A stretch of DNA of 60,000 bases from Adiantum capillus-veneris. Its lineage: Eukaryota > Streptophyta > Polypodiopsida > Polypodiales > Pteridaceae. The position numbers and the translations under genes were made by a program. Below, one piece after another: positions 21,110-32,114 of the stretch. The stretch spans positions 36,709,558 through 36,769,557 of the forward strand of contig CM043946.1 in NCBI GenBank assembly GCA_014529385.2. The letters are read 5' to 3'. The first letter of the stretch is position 1. Each line of letters starts with the position of its first letter. The notes below the pieces were generated by a model. It saw nothing but the letters and a program-made list of their open reading frames with translations. It was not told the origin of the DNA and searched no databases.

Positions 21110-22306
21110 TACAACTAAGCTTACCCTTTCCACAAAGTAAAGAGGACACATGTCAAGCATGAAAAGAAACCCCTATTTCTTGCCTGAATCCTATTGGATT
21201 GACAAAGAGGTGGACCAATGAGTATTGAGCTAGTGTAAATTCAATTTATTACTTTAGAAATGCTTGATAAAAGAACCAATGAGAAATAAGCAGCCCACAA
21301 ATTTGCTTAATTCCTATTGGCCAAAAGACTAAAAGGTCCAATAACAATTTAGATAATTAAATTAATTATCTAAGCTTTTACAAAAGAGGAAAGGGGTGGA
21401 CACTTGTCACAAGGCTCTTGACTGGGCCTCTCAAATGCTATTGGCTAATCTTTTCACCGGCCAATAGGAAGCCCGCATGAGTAAAAAGCTTGCTCAAATG
21501 CTATTGGCTAAGCTTTTCAAGGGCCAATAGGAAGCCATCATGAGTAAATTGCAAAAGGGTCGACCAAGCTGAGAGAGGGGGCTGATTTGTAAAGGCATAA
21601 TTCCACACACACTCAGACAACTCATGTGTAGAGCAAGAAAGTCATCTCCTTCTCCAAGCTTTAATGAAAATTTCATATTCTTCTCCAAGATTGGAGAATG
21701 GAGGCGTATACCAAAAAATGGAATGCAAATCCAACCAAGAGCCAAGCTTCAATGCCATGCTTCTCTCCTCTATTATCTAATTACTAAGCTAAGCTAAGCT
21801 ACAAGAGTAATTAAGTGAGAAAATACTTCTTTCTCGTAGGAATACTCCTTCTTCCTCTAGATTTACTCTCATACCCCACTAGCTCTCACCATCTTCTAAG
21901 GTATGTGAGGTCTTGGGTCTGAGACCAACGAGGAATTGATGTTATGTGTTATCACGTGTAAGTTTGGTGCATGAAGCTTCCATCTTCATAGCACCAACGA
22001 GTTTTTACCAAGGAACACAAAGAATTGTATTGTACAAAGTCTCTCTTAATGGGAGAAGCTATAATACAAATGCCTAATGAAAGGGGGACCGGTCCATGTA
22101 AATCCGGTCCTCAATAGTTGTCAATTGTTATATTTCTCTCCCTCTTTCAAGTAATGTTATGCCAAACTAATTAGGCGTTATGCTAATGTTGCTATCTCCA
22201 ACCAAGCACTCTTTTATGCTCATTAGGAACTTGCTCTTAATGAAATGCTCACTATGTTAAGTTATTTTTTGCTATTAACAAGCTTTATAGACCATTAAAT
22301 GCTACA
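20670..22306 (+). repeat. 5' LTR of the chromovirus
   Basis: TG...CA ends. Compared with the 3' LTR it has about 300 extra bases between roughly 20695 and 21010, including a CAATGTGCAATGTGCAATG triplet repeat and a CA tract at 21059-21108. A tandem CTATTGGCTAA(T/G)CTTTTCA block near 21440 and 21498 is shared by both LTRs. Confidence 0.92.
21059..21108. repeat. (CA)n microsatellite in the chromovirus 5' LTR
   Basis: There are about 24 CA dinucleotides here, against about 11 at the same place in the 3' LTR (27923-27945). This is an internal measure of slippage after insertion. Confidence 0.95.
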
Positions 22307-22307
22307 T

Positions 22308-22319
22308 TGGTATCAGAGC
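22308..22319 (+). promoter_or_regulatory. Primer binding site, initiator-Met tRNA
   Basis: TGGTATCAGAGC lies one base after the 5' LTR. It matches the complement of the 3' end of plant initiator-Met tRNA, the usual minus-strand primer of chromoviruses and copia elements. Confidence 0.92.
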
Positions 22320-22722
22320 TATCGGTTTGTCTTTTCTTGCTCAAGAAGGGAGGTCCTTAAGCTTGCTACAAATGGTTGGTATTATTAATTGCATGAGGGT
22401 AAGTAGAATAGGGATTTTCTATCCTTGAGGTGCGTCTGCTTTGTGCAGTTAACGGGGTATCACCGTCAAGAGCTATGGTCTTGATAATGGAGTCCCAAGG
22501 GGCTTGCCTACACCTTAACCATTATTGAGCTATTATAATCTTGACAAGAACCGGTGCCGACTGGGCTATGATAAACCCTCTCTTCTATTCCTTGCAATTA
22601 ATTATATTCCAAGCCACGAGTATAGATGCTTGAATGCTTATCTTTGAAAGTAAAGAGAATTAGCAACTAGGGCTTGAAGTGCCAAACTATAAGTAAACAT
22701 TTACACCTAAAACTTAGTTAGA

Positions 22723-24120
22723 ATGGCTGACAATAGTAGAGAGAGTGAAATAAATGTTGATGGATTTGATTTTACTAATGGTCAAGCTACTAATGATGCC
22801 CCTATGCTTGTGAAATATCTTGTTACTAGGCTTCAACAAGCCATGGGAAACACATCCCTCCAAGGTGAAGTACAACAACAATTACACATCCATGGGATAA
22901 TCCAATCTCCTCACCTAGAAGAGGGAGTGTCTATGAAAGCTCCTAGTGAGATTTCTAAAAGAGGGCTCTCTACTTTGCGAGAAGAGGAGGACCCATACGA
23001 AGGACCCAAAAGCTTACAAGTTGACAGGGCAACTCCCTCACCAAGGAGAGCCCAAATCTCAATGGTAGAGCCCCCACCGAAAGAAGGAGAAAGAAGTGAA
23101 TCTCCCGCCACCTCGGCGGAGATGGCACCACAAAGACGACAGGCAAACGCTCTCCAACACCACCTCAAGGGAGAAGACCATCGGATAGTCCTTCTCACCG
23201 TAATTCAAAGAAGGAAGAAAGGAAGTATGAGAAGAAAAAGGCGAGAAAGAAGTCACCCTCTTCTCCATCTTCGTCATCCTCCTCCTCTTCTGAAGGAATT
23301 GATGGTGCAGCTCCTAAAGAATTCAAAAGGAGAGGCCATAGGGAATCCGATGCCGCTTGGAAGAGGTCATCCAAGCTCAAACATTTCAAGGAGAGAGGAA
23401 AGAGTATGTCTTTTATTACCTAGGATGGCACCTTTGGTGCTATGGACAAAGTCTTGGCCTTTAATCAACAATTTGATGCGGCATTCGGAGATGAGGGCTT
23501 CACGGAGTCCTCTACGATACGTCATGTAGCCATGCATCTCCAAAAGTCCACGAGGAAATGGTGGCCTAGCCTATGAGCAAACGGTGAAGCTCCACGAACA
23601 TGGAAAGCTTTAAGAGCTTCCATTATGAAGTAGTTTTTGGCTAGGGATGCCAAAGACAAATCTTGAAGCTCTCTCCCTATGAATCTTTTCACAAATACGT
23701 AGATAGGTTGTGGGATTTACATATCAAAGCCACTATCTACAAAAAGATAGATTTTGGAGAGCAACAATTTTGTGCGGGTTTATCTGAAGATATGGCGGAG
23801 TATGTCAACTCCCAAAGGCCTCACACTATTTCAGCGGTCATACACCATACTATGGTGGCTTCACGAATCCACTTCCAACAAGGGGCTAAGAAAAATATTA
23901 AGCCCATGGAAAGCAAAGACCGTAATGAGCCTATGGGGAAGGACCATGTCCAAAAGTTTCCCAAGGGCAACTTCAACAACAACAAAGCTAAGGATAAGGG
24001 AGTCTACAAAGGTAAAAATAGACTCTCTCCTGAAGAGCTAGAGCGTTATCGCAAGCATAACCGTTGTTTCAAATGTGGGGAGTAAGGGCATGATTATCGT
24101 GCTTGCCCACAAAAGAACAC
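22723..24120 (+). pseudogene. Chromovirus gag
   Basis: The ATG at 22723 opens a Gag N-terminus. Near 23120 the meaningful reading frame changes: the Ser/Lys-rich linker (KKARKKSPSS...) and the start of the Gag core (FGAMDKVLAFNQQFDAAFG, then KSTRKWWPSL) lie in another frame. A second shift near 23660 leads to SPYESFHKYVDRLWDLH and FGEQQFCAGLSEDMAEYV. The C-terminal CCHC knuckle reads CFKCGE-stop-GHDYRAC: the spacing C-x2-C-x4-H-x4-C is intact but one codon is TAA. Further stops occur near 23420, 23575 and 23630. Confidence 0.85.
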
Positions 24121-24520
24121 ATGCAATGAACCTCCTAGAGCTTCCATAATTGAAGTTCAAGAAGAAGATGCTCATCGCAAAGGATCTCCTCTATGCCATG
24201 CTTGGGGAAAGGTAAGAGAACATGATGATTTTATTCTCTTCCACAACGGCTCTACTCACAACTTCATATCCATGGAGTTAGCCACTAAGCTAGGAATCCA
24301 AGCCTTTGAGATGGGAAATACCCTACCAGCTGATGGTGCTTTCAAGGGAGAAGAAGTCCCAGTTACTCCCCTAATTGGGAAATTGAGGCTTCATGTCCAA
24401 AGTTATGTGGACAAAGAGGATTTCTTCATCTCTCCCCTTAAGCATGAGGATGTAATCCTAGGGGCACCATGGTTTGATCGCATGGCGGCCAACATCAAGT
24501 TTCCTGAAAGGCAAATTTAG
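24121..24520 (+). pseudogene. Chromovirus protease
   Basis: The segment contains FILFHNGSTHNFISMELATK, matching the plant chromovirus block normally written D-S-G-S-T-H-N-F-I. The catalytic Asp is replaced by Asn, so it would be inactive as a protease. The C-terminal part KHEDVILGAPWFDRM is the conserved I-L-G-x-x-W-L/F strand. It ends at a stop after FPERQI near 24518. Confidence 0.85.
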
Positions 24521-24728
24521 TTTAAGTACAGGGAAAAAGACATGTACATATATGCTAACGAGTCAGGTAACACTATACCTCTTGTACATAAGCAAGCTTT
24601 TGATAAGTCAATAAAGAGATCTATTTCTGTGTACATGATATTTGTAAAAGACTCTCAAAATGAACCTAATGTTTTGTCAAAAAAATTTAAAGGGAATAAA
24701 AAATAATTAGGGTTATCTAATTTTCTTA

Positions 24729-25640
24729 ATGAATTCCAAGATGTTTTTATTGACGACATCCCTAATGAATTGCCTCCAAAACAAGGGGATGATGACCATG
24801 CAATTGAGCTTCTTCCAGGAAGCTCACCGCCTAATAAACCTCCTTATCGAGTTTCTCAAGCTCAACAAGAGGAAATTATGCGGCAAGTGCATGAGTTGGT
24901 TGAGAAAGGAATGGTTAGGCCTAGTTCATCTCCATTTTGTTCACCAATTTTATTAGTGCAAACGAAAGATGGCACATATCATATGTGTGTCGACTATAGA
25001 GCACTAACTAGGATCACTATCAAAAATAGGTTTCCCATTCTGCGGGTAGAAGACCTATTTGATAAGCTACAAGGATCGACCTACTTTAGTAGGATTGACC
25101 TAAAAAGTGGCTATCACCAAATAAGGGTTGTTGATCAAGACATTGTAAAGACCGCATTTTGCACTACGTTAGGTCTCTACGAATTCATTGTCATGCCTTT
25201 TGGCTTGACCAATGCACCAACTACATTCAAAGACATGATGGAGAATCTCTTTAGGCCTCACCGCAATTACACTGGAGTGTTCTTTGATGATATAATCATC
25301 TAATCCAATTCCTTGGACGAACACAAATAGCACCTCTAGATAATTTTTCAAGTTTTGCGAGAGAATAAGATTTACATAAATCAAAATAAAAGTGAATTTT
25401 TCTTACATGAGATTCAGTATTTAGGTCATATTATATCTAAAGATGGCATCCAAATGGATCCATCAAAGTTAGAAATAATAAAAGCATGGCCTAACCCAAA
25501 GAATCTGCATGAATTAAGAAGCTTTATAGGTTCGTGTGCATACTATAGACGCTTCATAGAAAAATTCTCACTCATAGCAGGACCATTGCATGACCTAACA
25601 AAAAAGAACATTAAGTATGCATGGATGGACTACCAAGGAG
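24729..25640 (+). pseudogene. Chromovirus reverse transcriptase
   Basis: The frame contains SSPFCSPILLVQTKDGTYHM, the VDYRALTRITIKNRFPIL block, FSRIDLKSGYHQIRV with the motif A Asp present, MPFGLTNAPTTFKDMM and the YxDD box as VFFDDIII. Stops follow at about 25303, 25329 and 25338, and then a thumb segment continues (VLRENKIYINQNKSEFFL...GHIISKDGI...LRSFIGSCAYYRRFIEKFS). All catalytic Asp residues are present; only the stops disable it. Confidence 0.92.
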
Positions 25641-26150
25641 AACACGGCTTTTGAAAAGCTTAAAGAGAAGCTTATCTCTCAACCTGTGCTTACACTACCG
25701 GATCTCTCAAAGCCATTTGAGGTCCAATGCCATGCTTGTCGTGATTGCCTTGGAGCCGTGCTGCTCCAAGAAGGGCACACCATAGGATATGAAAGTTGAA
25801 GGCTCAACCCAGTTGAGAAATCTCTAGGCATATATGAAAAGGAATTCCTCGCAGTTCTACATGCCTTAGACACGTGGAAGCACTACTTATTGGGGACTCT
25901 TCATGACACAGACCAAGCTCTCCGACAAACAAATGAGGTGGGAAAATTTCTTTCACAATTTCGTTTTCATATTGCTCACATTGCTGGCAAGCATAATCAA
26001 GTAACTGATGCACTCTCAAGACGATCAAGAGTGAATGCGGTTTCCATAGCAACTCACAATGATCTATCTTCTATGATAGATGAGTACGCTATCGATTCCG
26101 ATTTTAAAGATGTGATGTCAGCCCTTGCACTAGGGAAAACAGAGGAACCA
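25617..26150 (+). pseudogene. Chromovirus RNase H
   Basis: After a frame change near 25640 the domain reads LTLPDLSKPFEVQCHACRDCLGAVLLQEG, with Cys where the first catalytic Asp is expected (usually x-x-x-D-A-S). A stop after GYES lies near 25798. The second half includes EKEFLAVLHALDTWKHYLLG and ends HIAGKHNQVTDALSRR, keeping the final Asp. Domain order RT-RH-INT is as expected. Confidence 0.85.
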
Positions 26151-26159
26151 TTTACCCTA

Positions 26160-27131
26160 CAAGATGGTTATCTTCTTTATGGTAATAGGCTATGCGTTAC
26201 CCTACAAGATGCTTATCTTCTCTATTGTAATAGGCTATGCATTACTAACTCACTACGTGAGAAAGTAGTGTATGAATCTCATGCTCCTCCATATGCGGGG
26301 CATAGAGGGATTCAAGCTACCCTAAGAGGGATAGAAATGTACGTCTATTGGCCTACCATGAAAGGGAACACACAAGAGTATGTTTCAAAATGTGTGGTTT
26401 GCAAAAAGACAAAGTTTGATAGAGGGAAGCAACCTGGTTTGCTTCAACCTTTGCCAATCCCTAGTTCACCCTGGGAGACCATATCCATGGATTTTATCTT
26501 TGGATTGCCTAAGTCTATCAATGGGAATACAGGAATATGGGCAATAGTAGACAAGTTCAGCAAACAAGCGCATTTCATACCTGTCAAAAAGACTATTAAG
26601 GCCCATCAAATGGCAACCCTCTTTATATCAGAAATCTTTAAGTACCACGGCCTGTCAATGTCAATAGTGTCGGATAGAGATCCTAGAATGACCAAAAGTT
26701 TTTGGAAGGGTCTCTTTGAGAATTTAGGTACAAGGCTAAATTTCTCTTTGGCCTATCACCCGCAAACAGATGGTCAAAGTGAGATAACTAACCTAACAAT
26801 TCTTGATCTACTAAAAGCTTATGTCAATGAAGTAGATCAAAGATCCCAGTGGGAGAAGTACTTACCTTTAGTAGAGTATGCTTACAATAACACAGTACAC
26901 ACATCCACGGGAAAAGCACCTTTTGAGGTAATTGACGAAAGATCAAAAAGTCCCCTGCTACTTAAGGTACATGGGAAGATCTTCGCTGCAGATGAATATA
27001 GCTGCGACCTACAAGAATATTTCCAAAAGATTAAAGATGCTATATACATCTCACAACAAAGGCAAAAGGATTCTGGTAACAAGCACAGAAGAGCCTTGAT
27101 GTTTAAAGAAAATGATTGGGCCAAGGCTTAA
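26160..27131 (+). pseudogene. Chromovirus integrase
   Basis: The zinc finger is H-x3-H near PYAGHRG with CVVCKK. The core has Asp in MDFIFGLPKSINGN, Asp in IVSDRDPRMTKSFW and Glu in PQTDGQSEITNL, the D-D-E triad with normal spacing. The C-terminal GPF/Y-like module (RYYGPFQILKSI) is reached only after stops at about 27129 and 27163. The short repeat YLLYGNRL...YLLYCNRL at 26155-26243 is a 45-bp in-frame duplication just before the finger. Confidence 0.92.
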
Positions 27132-27236
27132 TTAAGACACATGACGGGCAAGAATCGTACATGACACGAAAAATACTATGCTAAACTAGCAAAAAGGTAC
27201 TATGGCCCCTTTCAGATTCTTAAGTCAATCAATGAG

Positions 27237-27554
27237 ATGGCTTATCAACTCAAGTTGCCCAACCACTGGCTCATACACAATGATTTCCATGTGAGCCTGT
27301 TAAAGCCTTACCAAGGAGAGCCACCCCAAGAAGCAACCATAGAAGACCCACCGGAGATTGAAGACCAAGAAAAGGTATCGCAGCCAGAGTCCATTCTCCG
27401 ACACAAAGACAAGGTATTGAGAGGTGGTAAGATTATCCGTCGATATCTTATTAAGTTTAAGAATTATCCTTTTGAAGATGCTAGATGGATGCAAGGCATA
27501 CAATTAAAGGATAACCTAAACCTTGTCAATGCTTACAATGATTCCCTAGGGTAA
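27237..27554 (+). pseudogene. Integrase C-terminus with chromodomain
   Basis: AYQLKLPNHWLIHNDFHVSL is the typical end of Ty3/gypsy integrase. It is followed by PESILRHKDKVLRGGKIIRR...YLIKFKNYPFEDARW, which fits the chromodomain pattern (hydrophobic-K-W/F-K-x-Y/W-P...W). Chromodomains direct such elements to particular chromatin. The stop is after NDSLG at about 27552. The next 290 bases up to the 3' LTR are non-coding. Confidence 0.9.
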
Positions 27555-27833
27555 GAAAATGTAAATATGTTTTAAAAGATCAATGTTTTTGTCTTATAAG
27601 ACTCTCTTTTTATCTTTATTGTGCACAAATGTTAGGAAGTATGCATGCTTAGGATCAAGTTTGCGGAGACGACGTCTCCCAAACACCAAGTAGAGCTTGT
27701 CACTCTACTATGGAAGATTGATAGGACTAAATCGCATACATGCTTGCGGCAGCTTCCTCTCTCAAGCGCCAAATGGATTAGTCATCCATTGTGGAATGGT
27801 GTTGTAGGGTAAAATAGGGATCCTATACCGCTA

Positions 27834-29192
27834 AGCAAAGAGGTAATGTCATAATAACTATTATCTAATTATCCTAAATGCCTAGAGAACAGATTAGAGG
27901 GCGAGCTAGGAAAATGACAAAGCTACACACACACACACACACTATACACCTAAGCTTACCCTTTCCACAAAATAAACAGGACACGTGTCAGGCATGCAAA
28001 GAAACCCCCAATTCTTGCCTGAATCCTATTGAATTGACAAAGAGGTGGATTAATGAGGAATGAGCTAGTGTAAATTCAATTTCTTACTTTAGAAATGCTT
28101 GATAACAGAAATAGTGAGAATTAATCTCCCAAAAAGACTATTGGACAGTCAAAAGGTCCAATGAGAAATAAGCAGCCCACAAATTTGCTTAATTTCTCTT
28201 GGCCAAAAGACTAAAAGGTCCAATAACAATTTAGATAATTAAATTAATTATCTAAACTTTTACAAAAGAGGAAAGGGGTGGACACTTGTCACAAGGCTCT
28301 TGATTGGGCCTCTCAAATGCTATTGGCTAATGTTTTCACCGGCCAATAGGAAGCCAGCATGAGTAAAAAGCTTGCTCAAATGCTATTGGCTAAGCTTTTC
28401 AAGGGCCAATAGGAAGCCAGCATGAGTAAATTGCAAGAGGGGTCGACCAAGATGAGAGAGGGGGCTAATTTGTAAAGTCATAATTGCACACACACTCAGA
28501 CAACTCATGTGTAGAGCAAGAAAGTCATCTCCTTCTCCAAGCGTTAATGGAAAGCTCATCTTCTTCTCCAAGATTGGAGAATGGAAGCCTACACCAACAA
28601 GTCTTGGATATGGAATGAAAATCCAACCAAGAGCCAAGCTTCAATGCCATGCTTCTCTTCTCTATTATCTAATTACTAAGCTAAGCTAAGCTACAAGAGT
28701 AATTAAGTGAGGAAATACTTCTTTCTTGTAAGAAGACTCCTTATTCTTCTAGATCTATTCTCATACCCCGCTAGCTCTCTCCATCTTTGAAGGTGTGTGA
28801 GGTCTTGGGTCTGAGACCAACGAGGAATTGATGTTATGTGTTATCATGTTTAAGTTTGGTGCATGAAGCTTCCATCTTCATAGCACCAACGAGTTTTTAC
28901 CAAGGAACACAAAGAATTGTATTGTACAAAGTCTGTCTTAATGGGAGAAGCTATAATACAAATGCCTAATGGAGGGGGGACCGGTCCATGTAGATCCGGT
29001 CCTCAATAGTTGTCAATTGTTCTATTTCTCTCCCTCTTTCAAGTAATGTTATGCCAAACTAATTAGGTGTTATGTTGTTATCTCCAACCAAGCACTCTTT
29101 TATGCTCATTAGGAACTTGCTCTTAATGAAATGCTCACTATGTTAAGTTATTTTCCGCTATTTACAAGCTTTATAGACCATTAAATGTTACA
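27834..29192 (+). repeat. Polypurine tract and 3' LTR of the chromovirus
   Basis: GCAAAGAGGTAA directly precedes TGTCATAATAAC at 27847, as expected for plus-strand priming. The LTR ends TACA at 29192. Compared with the 5' LTR it lacks about 300 bases near its start and has an extra AGACTATTGGACAGTCAAAAGG-type duplication near 28135. Confidence 0.9.
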
Positions 29193-29610
29193 AGTTTACT
29201 CCCACTTTGGCATTTCTACATGTTGTTTATGGTTTGAGATTTGAGTTGAGCTTTCATTCATTTTACTAGGGAGATTCTATCCGATTTCCCTAGATCTCGT
29301 CATAGTTTTCTTGGTTAGTTTGCCATACCTTTTGTGGATGCATTTGCGCTCTTTACATTGAGACAGTGATTCTCTTTTCTTGTGGTCAAGGTTTACTCCC
29401 ACATTGGCACATTTGCATTTATGTCTTTTATGACATTCAGGTGTTTTGACACTATGTATGACACTTGCGAGTCTATGGTCACTATGACTCATATAAGCGC
29501 ACGTTTTTCGTACAAGTTTCTGAACGAGTCTCCAAAGTGCAGTACACAGAGATTTACTGTACAAGTACAGTGGTTGTATGTACGCTTGATTGTGGACACT
29601 CATTGAGTGT
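29193..29610 (+). mobile_element. Copia X LTR, right part, and leader
   Basis: The segment resumes the LTR interrupted at 20669, matching 38250-38608 (TTTACTCCCAC, GACTCTATCC / GATTCTATCC, CTCGTCATAGTTTTC, CCCACATTG). From about 29539 (GTACACAGAGATTTACTG) begins a stretch repeated at 31957, upstream of the second gag. No clear tRNA primer site could be assigned between 29600 and 29696. Confidence 0.6.
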
Positions 29611-29696
29611 GGAAGGCGTTACAAGTACCACGATAGCAGGTTCAGCAGATTTGCAGGTTTCTGCAGATTGCAGCTATTTTGTCTTAGTGCTTCAAG

Positions 29697-30593
29697 ATGT
29701 CTGACGGTTTCAGTCAGATTGTCACTGAGAAGCTTGAGAAAAATAACTACCCTGCATGGAAGTTCACAATAACAAATTTCCTAAAAGGAAAAGGTTATTG
29801 GGACTATGTAGAAGGAGACAATGAAAAGGGACCAGAGATTCCCGAGGCAAATGCCAGAGCAGAACAAAGGAAAGCTTTGAGGGACTGGCAACAAGGTGAG
29901 AGCAAAGTGATGTATTGGCTTTCTATGAGAATCATAGATGGCATGATGGGCTATCTACAGGATGCTGAAACCCCCGCCATTGCATGGAAAAACTTAGGCA
30001 GAGTGTTCGAGGTGAACACCAAGGCCAGGAAGCTTCAACTAAATTCGGAGCTAAATCAGGTTAAGAGGAACAACCTCTCCATCAATGATTATGCCTTGAA
30101 GATCAAGAATATCATTGAGGCTCTTCGATCTATTAAAGTCTCAGTGGAAGACGATGACATTGTCCGTGCATGCTTGGATGGTCTAGGAGATGACTATGTA
30201 CATTTCAGGTCTTCCATGAATACAAGAGACGACATCCCCATGTTCCAAGATTTGATTTCTATGCTTATTCTTGAGGAGAAGAACCTTGGTCTTGACACGT
30301 CTTCTTCTCGTGGTAGAAATAGGTCTGAACAGGCCTTCTATTCTAACTCCAATAGAGGTAGAGGTAGAGGTCATGGTCGAGGCCCAAGTGGTTGCAGGGG
30401 CCAATTTCAAGAAGGTCAATCAAATCAAAACAATTTAGGTGGCAGGGGAAACCAGTCTCAAGGCAGGGGGATTCAAAGAGGTCGTGGTGCAGGATCAAGC
30501 CGACAGCAACATACTGCAGATAGCAGAGAATGTTGGACTTGTGGTGAAAGAGGTCACATGTCACGTGACTGTCCAAAGGGAAAAGCAAGTTGA
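29697..30593 (+). CDS. Copia X gag, first copy
   Basis: The 298-residue ATG frame starts MSDGFSQIVTEKLEKNNYPA and carries the copia Gag core (W-K-N-L-x-x-x-F, LNQVKRNNLSINDY). A Gly/Arg-rich region follows (NRGRGRGHGRGP), then a CCHC knuckle CWTCGERGHMSRDC near the C-terminus. It stops at TGA 30591-30593, where the second copy reads on (GKASGKREQG), so this stop is a mutation inside an original gag-pol frame. Gag forms the virus-like particle and binds element RNA. Confidence 0.9.
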   Translation: MSDGFSQIVTEKLEKNNYPAWKFTITNFLKGKGYWDYVEGDNEKGPEIPEANARAEQRKALRDWQQGESKVMYWLSMRIIDGMMGYLQDAETPAIAWKNLGRVFEVNTKARKLQLNSELNQVKRNNLSINDYALKIKNIIEALRSIKVSVEDDDIVRACLDGLGDDYVHFRSSMNTRDDIPMFQDLISMLILEEKNLGLDTSSSRGRNRSEQAFYSNSNRGRGRGHGRGPSGCRGQFQEGQSNQNNLGGRGNQSQGRGIQRGRGAGSSRQQHTADSRECWTCGERGHMSRDCPKGKAS

Positions 30594-31955
30594 AAGAGAG
30601 AATAGGGCAACTATGCATCTACTAGCAAAGAATCAGATGACAGAAAAAACAAGCGCATGTTTGTTATGCAACATGTGATGAATACAATGACTGTAGAGAA
30701 TTCCACCCAAGATGATGTTTGGTATGTGGATTCAGGTGCCTCTAATCACATGACGTCTCGTGGAGAGTGGTTTGGAGATATGCGCAAACCAGATGTGTCA
30801 GGCTATGTGCAGACAGGAGATGACACAACTCACCCCATTGCTCATGTAGGGGACATACCTCTAAATACGAAGAGTGGGAAATCAAAGTACTTAGCAGATG
30901 TACTTCATGTCCCAAACATTACAAAGAATCTTGTTTCTGTTGGACAAATGGTTAAGCAGGGTTTGCAAGTTCTCTTCAATCCCAATGGCTGTTATGTAGA
31001 AGGTTTCTAGAATGGCTGTAAGCTGATCACAGAGGGAAAATGTGTGGGCAGAATGTTTACGCTGAATGTAGACATGCCTGAGGTAAAAGCTGCATTATTT
31101 TCACAGGGCACAGGTATTGTGGCTGATGTTGAAATTTGGCACAAACGCATTGGCCATGTCAATGAGCAGAGATTGCGCAGCATGCAATCAAAACAGATTG
31201 TAAAAGGTTTGCCCAAATTCAAGGTGGATGGTATGCATAAAGTGTGTGCAGCATGCCAGTTTGGAAAACAGTCAAAGGGCTCATTTCCACATGAGCGCAA
31301 TGTATGTTAAAGGCCACTTGAGGTGGTGCACACAGATGTTTGGGGTCCAACCAATACTGCAAGTATACATGGTTGCAGGTATTATGTCTCTTTCATTGAT
31401 GACCATACAAGGAAAGTATGGGTCTAGTTCATGCGTAACAAAAGTGAAGTGTTTGGTCACTTTCAAGACTTCAAAGTCATGATTGAGAAGGAGACAGATA
31501 TGCAAATCAATACATTGAGGTTAGATGGAGGTGGAGAGTACTTCTCCAACTATTTTTCAAATTTTCTGCAAATGCATGGTATACGTAGGCAGTTTACATG
31601 CAGATATACTCCATAGTAGAATGGGGTCGCAGAAAGGAAAAACATGCACATTACAGAGGTTGCACGTGCATTGATGAATGAGAAGAACACGCCTCATCAT
31701 TTCTGGGCTGAAGCTGTAAATACAATTGTTTACATTATGAACAAGACACCTACAACTGCGGTGCATGATGTAACGCCTGAGGAAAAGTTTAAAGGTACAA
31801 AGCCTAATTTGGCACACTTGAAAGTGTTTGGCTGCATAGCTTACGTGCATGTACCAGATGAGTTGCCTAGGAAATTGGATCCTAAAGCAGAGAAATGTAT
31901 TCTTGTGGGATATTCCCTTGGCTACATAGCTTACGTGCATGTACGAGATGAGTTG
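30594..31955 (+). pseudogene. Copia X protease and integrase, first copy, truncated
   Basis: Protease reads VDSGASNHMTSRGEW, with the catalytic D-S-G intact. The GAG-pre-integrase finger includes WHKRIGHVNEQRL and CAACQFGK. Integrase carries HTDVWGPTN, LRLDGGGEY and GVAERKN, the complete D-D-E set. Stops occur after YVEGF (about 31008), after NVC (31308), after RKVWV (31426) and within the TPxxNG motif (about 31613). At about 31920 the frame jumps back and then into leader sequence, ending the copy before reverse transcriptase. Confidence 0.9.
31830..31955 (+). repeat. 36-bp direct repeat at the copia X duplication junction
   Basis: GGCTGCATAGCTTACGTGCA... at 31830-31865 recurs as GGCTACATAGCTTACGTGCA... 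at 31920-31955. The second copy is immediately followed by leader sequence (GCAATACACAAAGATTTAC), which normally lies upstream of gag. Confidence 0.9.
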
Positions 31956-32114
31956 CGCAATACACAAAGATTTACTGTACAAGTACAGTGGTTGTATGTA
32001 TGCTTGATTGTGGACACTCGTTGAGTGTAGAAAGCGTTACAGGTACCACGATAGCAGGTTCAACAGATTTGCAGGTTTTTGCAAATTGTAGCTATTTTGT
32101 CTTAGTGCTTCAAG

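Larger units (their letters stand above)
20670..29192 (+). mobile_element. Chromovirus (Ty3/gypsy with chromodomain), complete but inactive
   Basis: A 1637-bp 5' LTR (20670-22306) and a 1346-bp 3' LTR (27847-29192) both start TGTCATAATAACTA and end TAAATG(C/T)TACA. The flanks AGTTC (20665-20669) and AGTTT (29193-29197) form a decayed 5-bp target duplication. The internal region carries a primer binding site, gag, protease, reverse transcriptase, RNase H, integrase and a chromodomain. Multiple stops and frameshifts disable the coding region. The insertion point lies within the copia X LTR, so this element is younger than that LTR. Confidence 0.93.
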
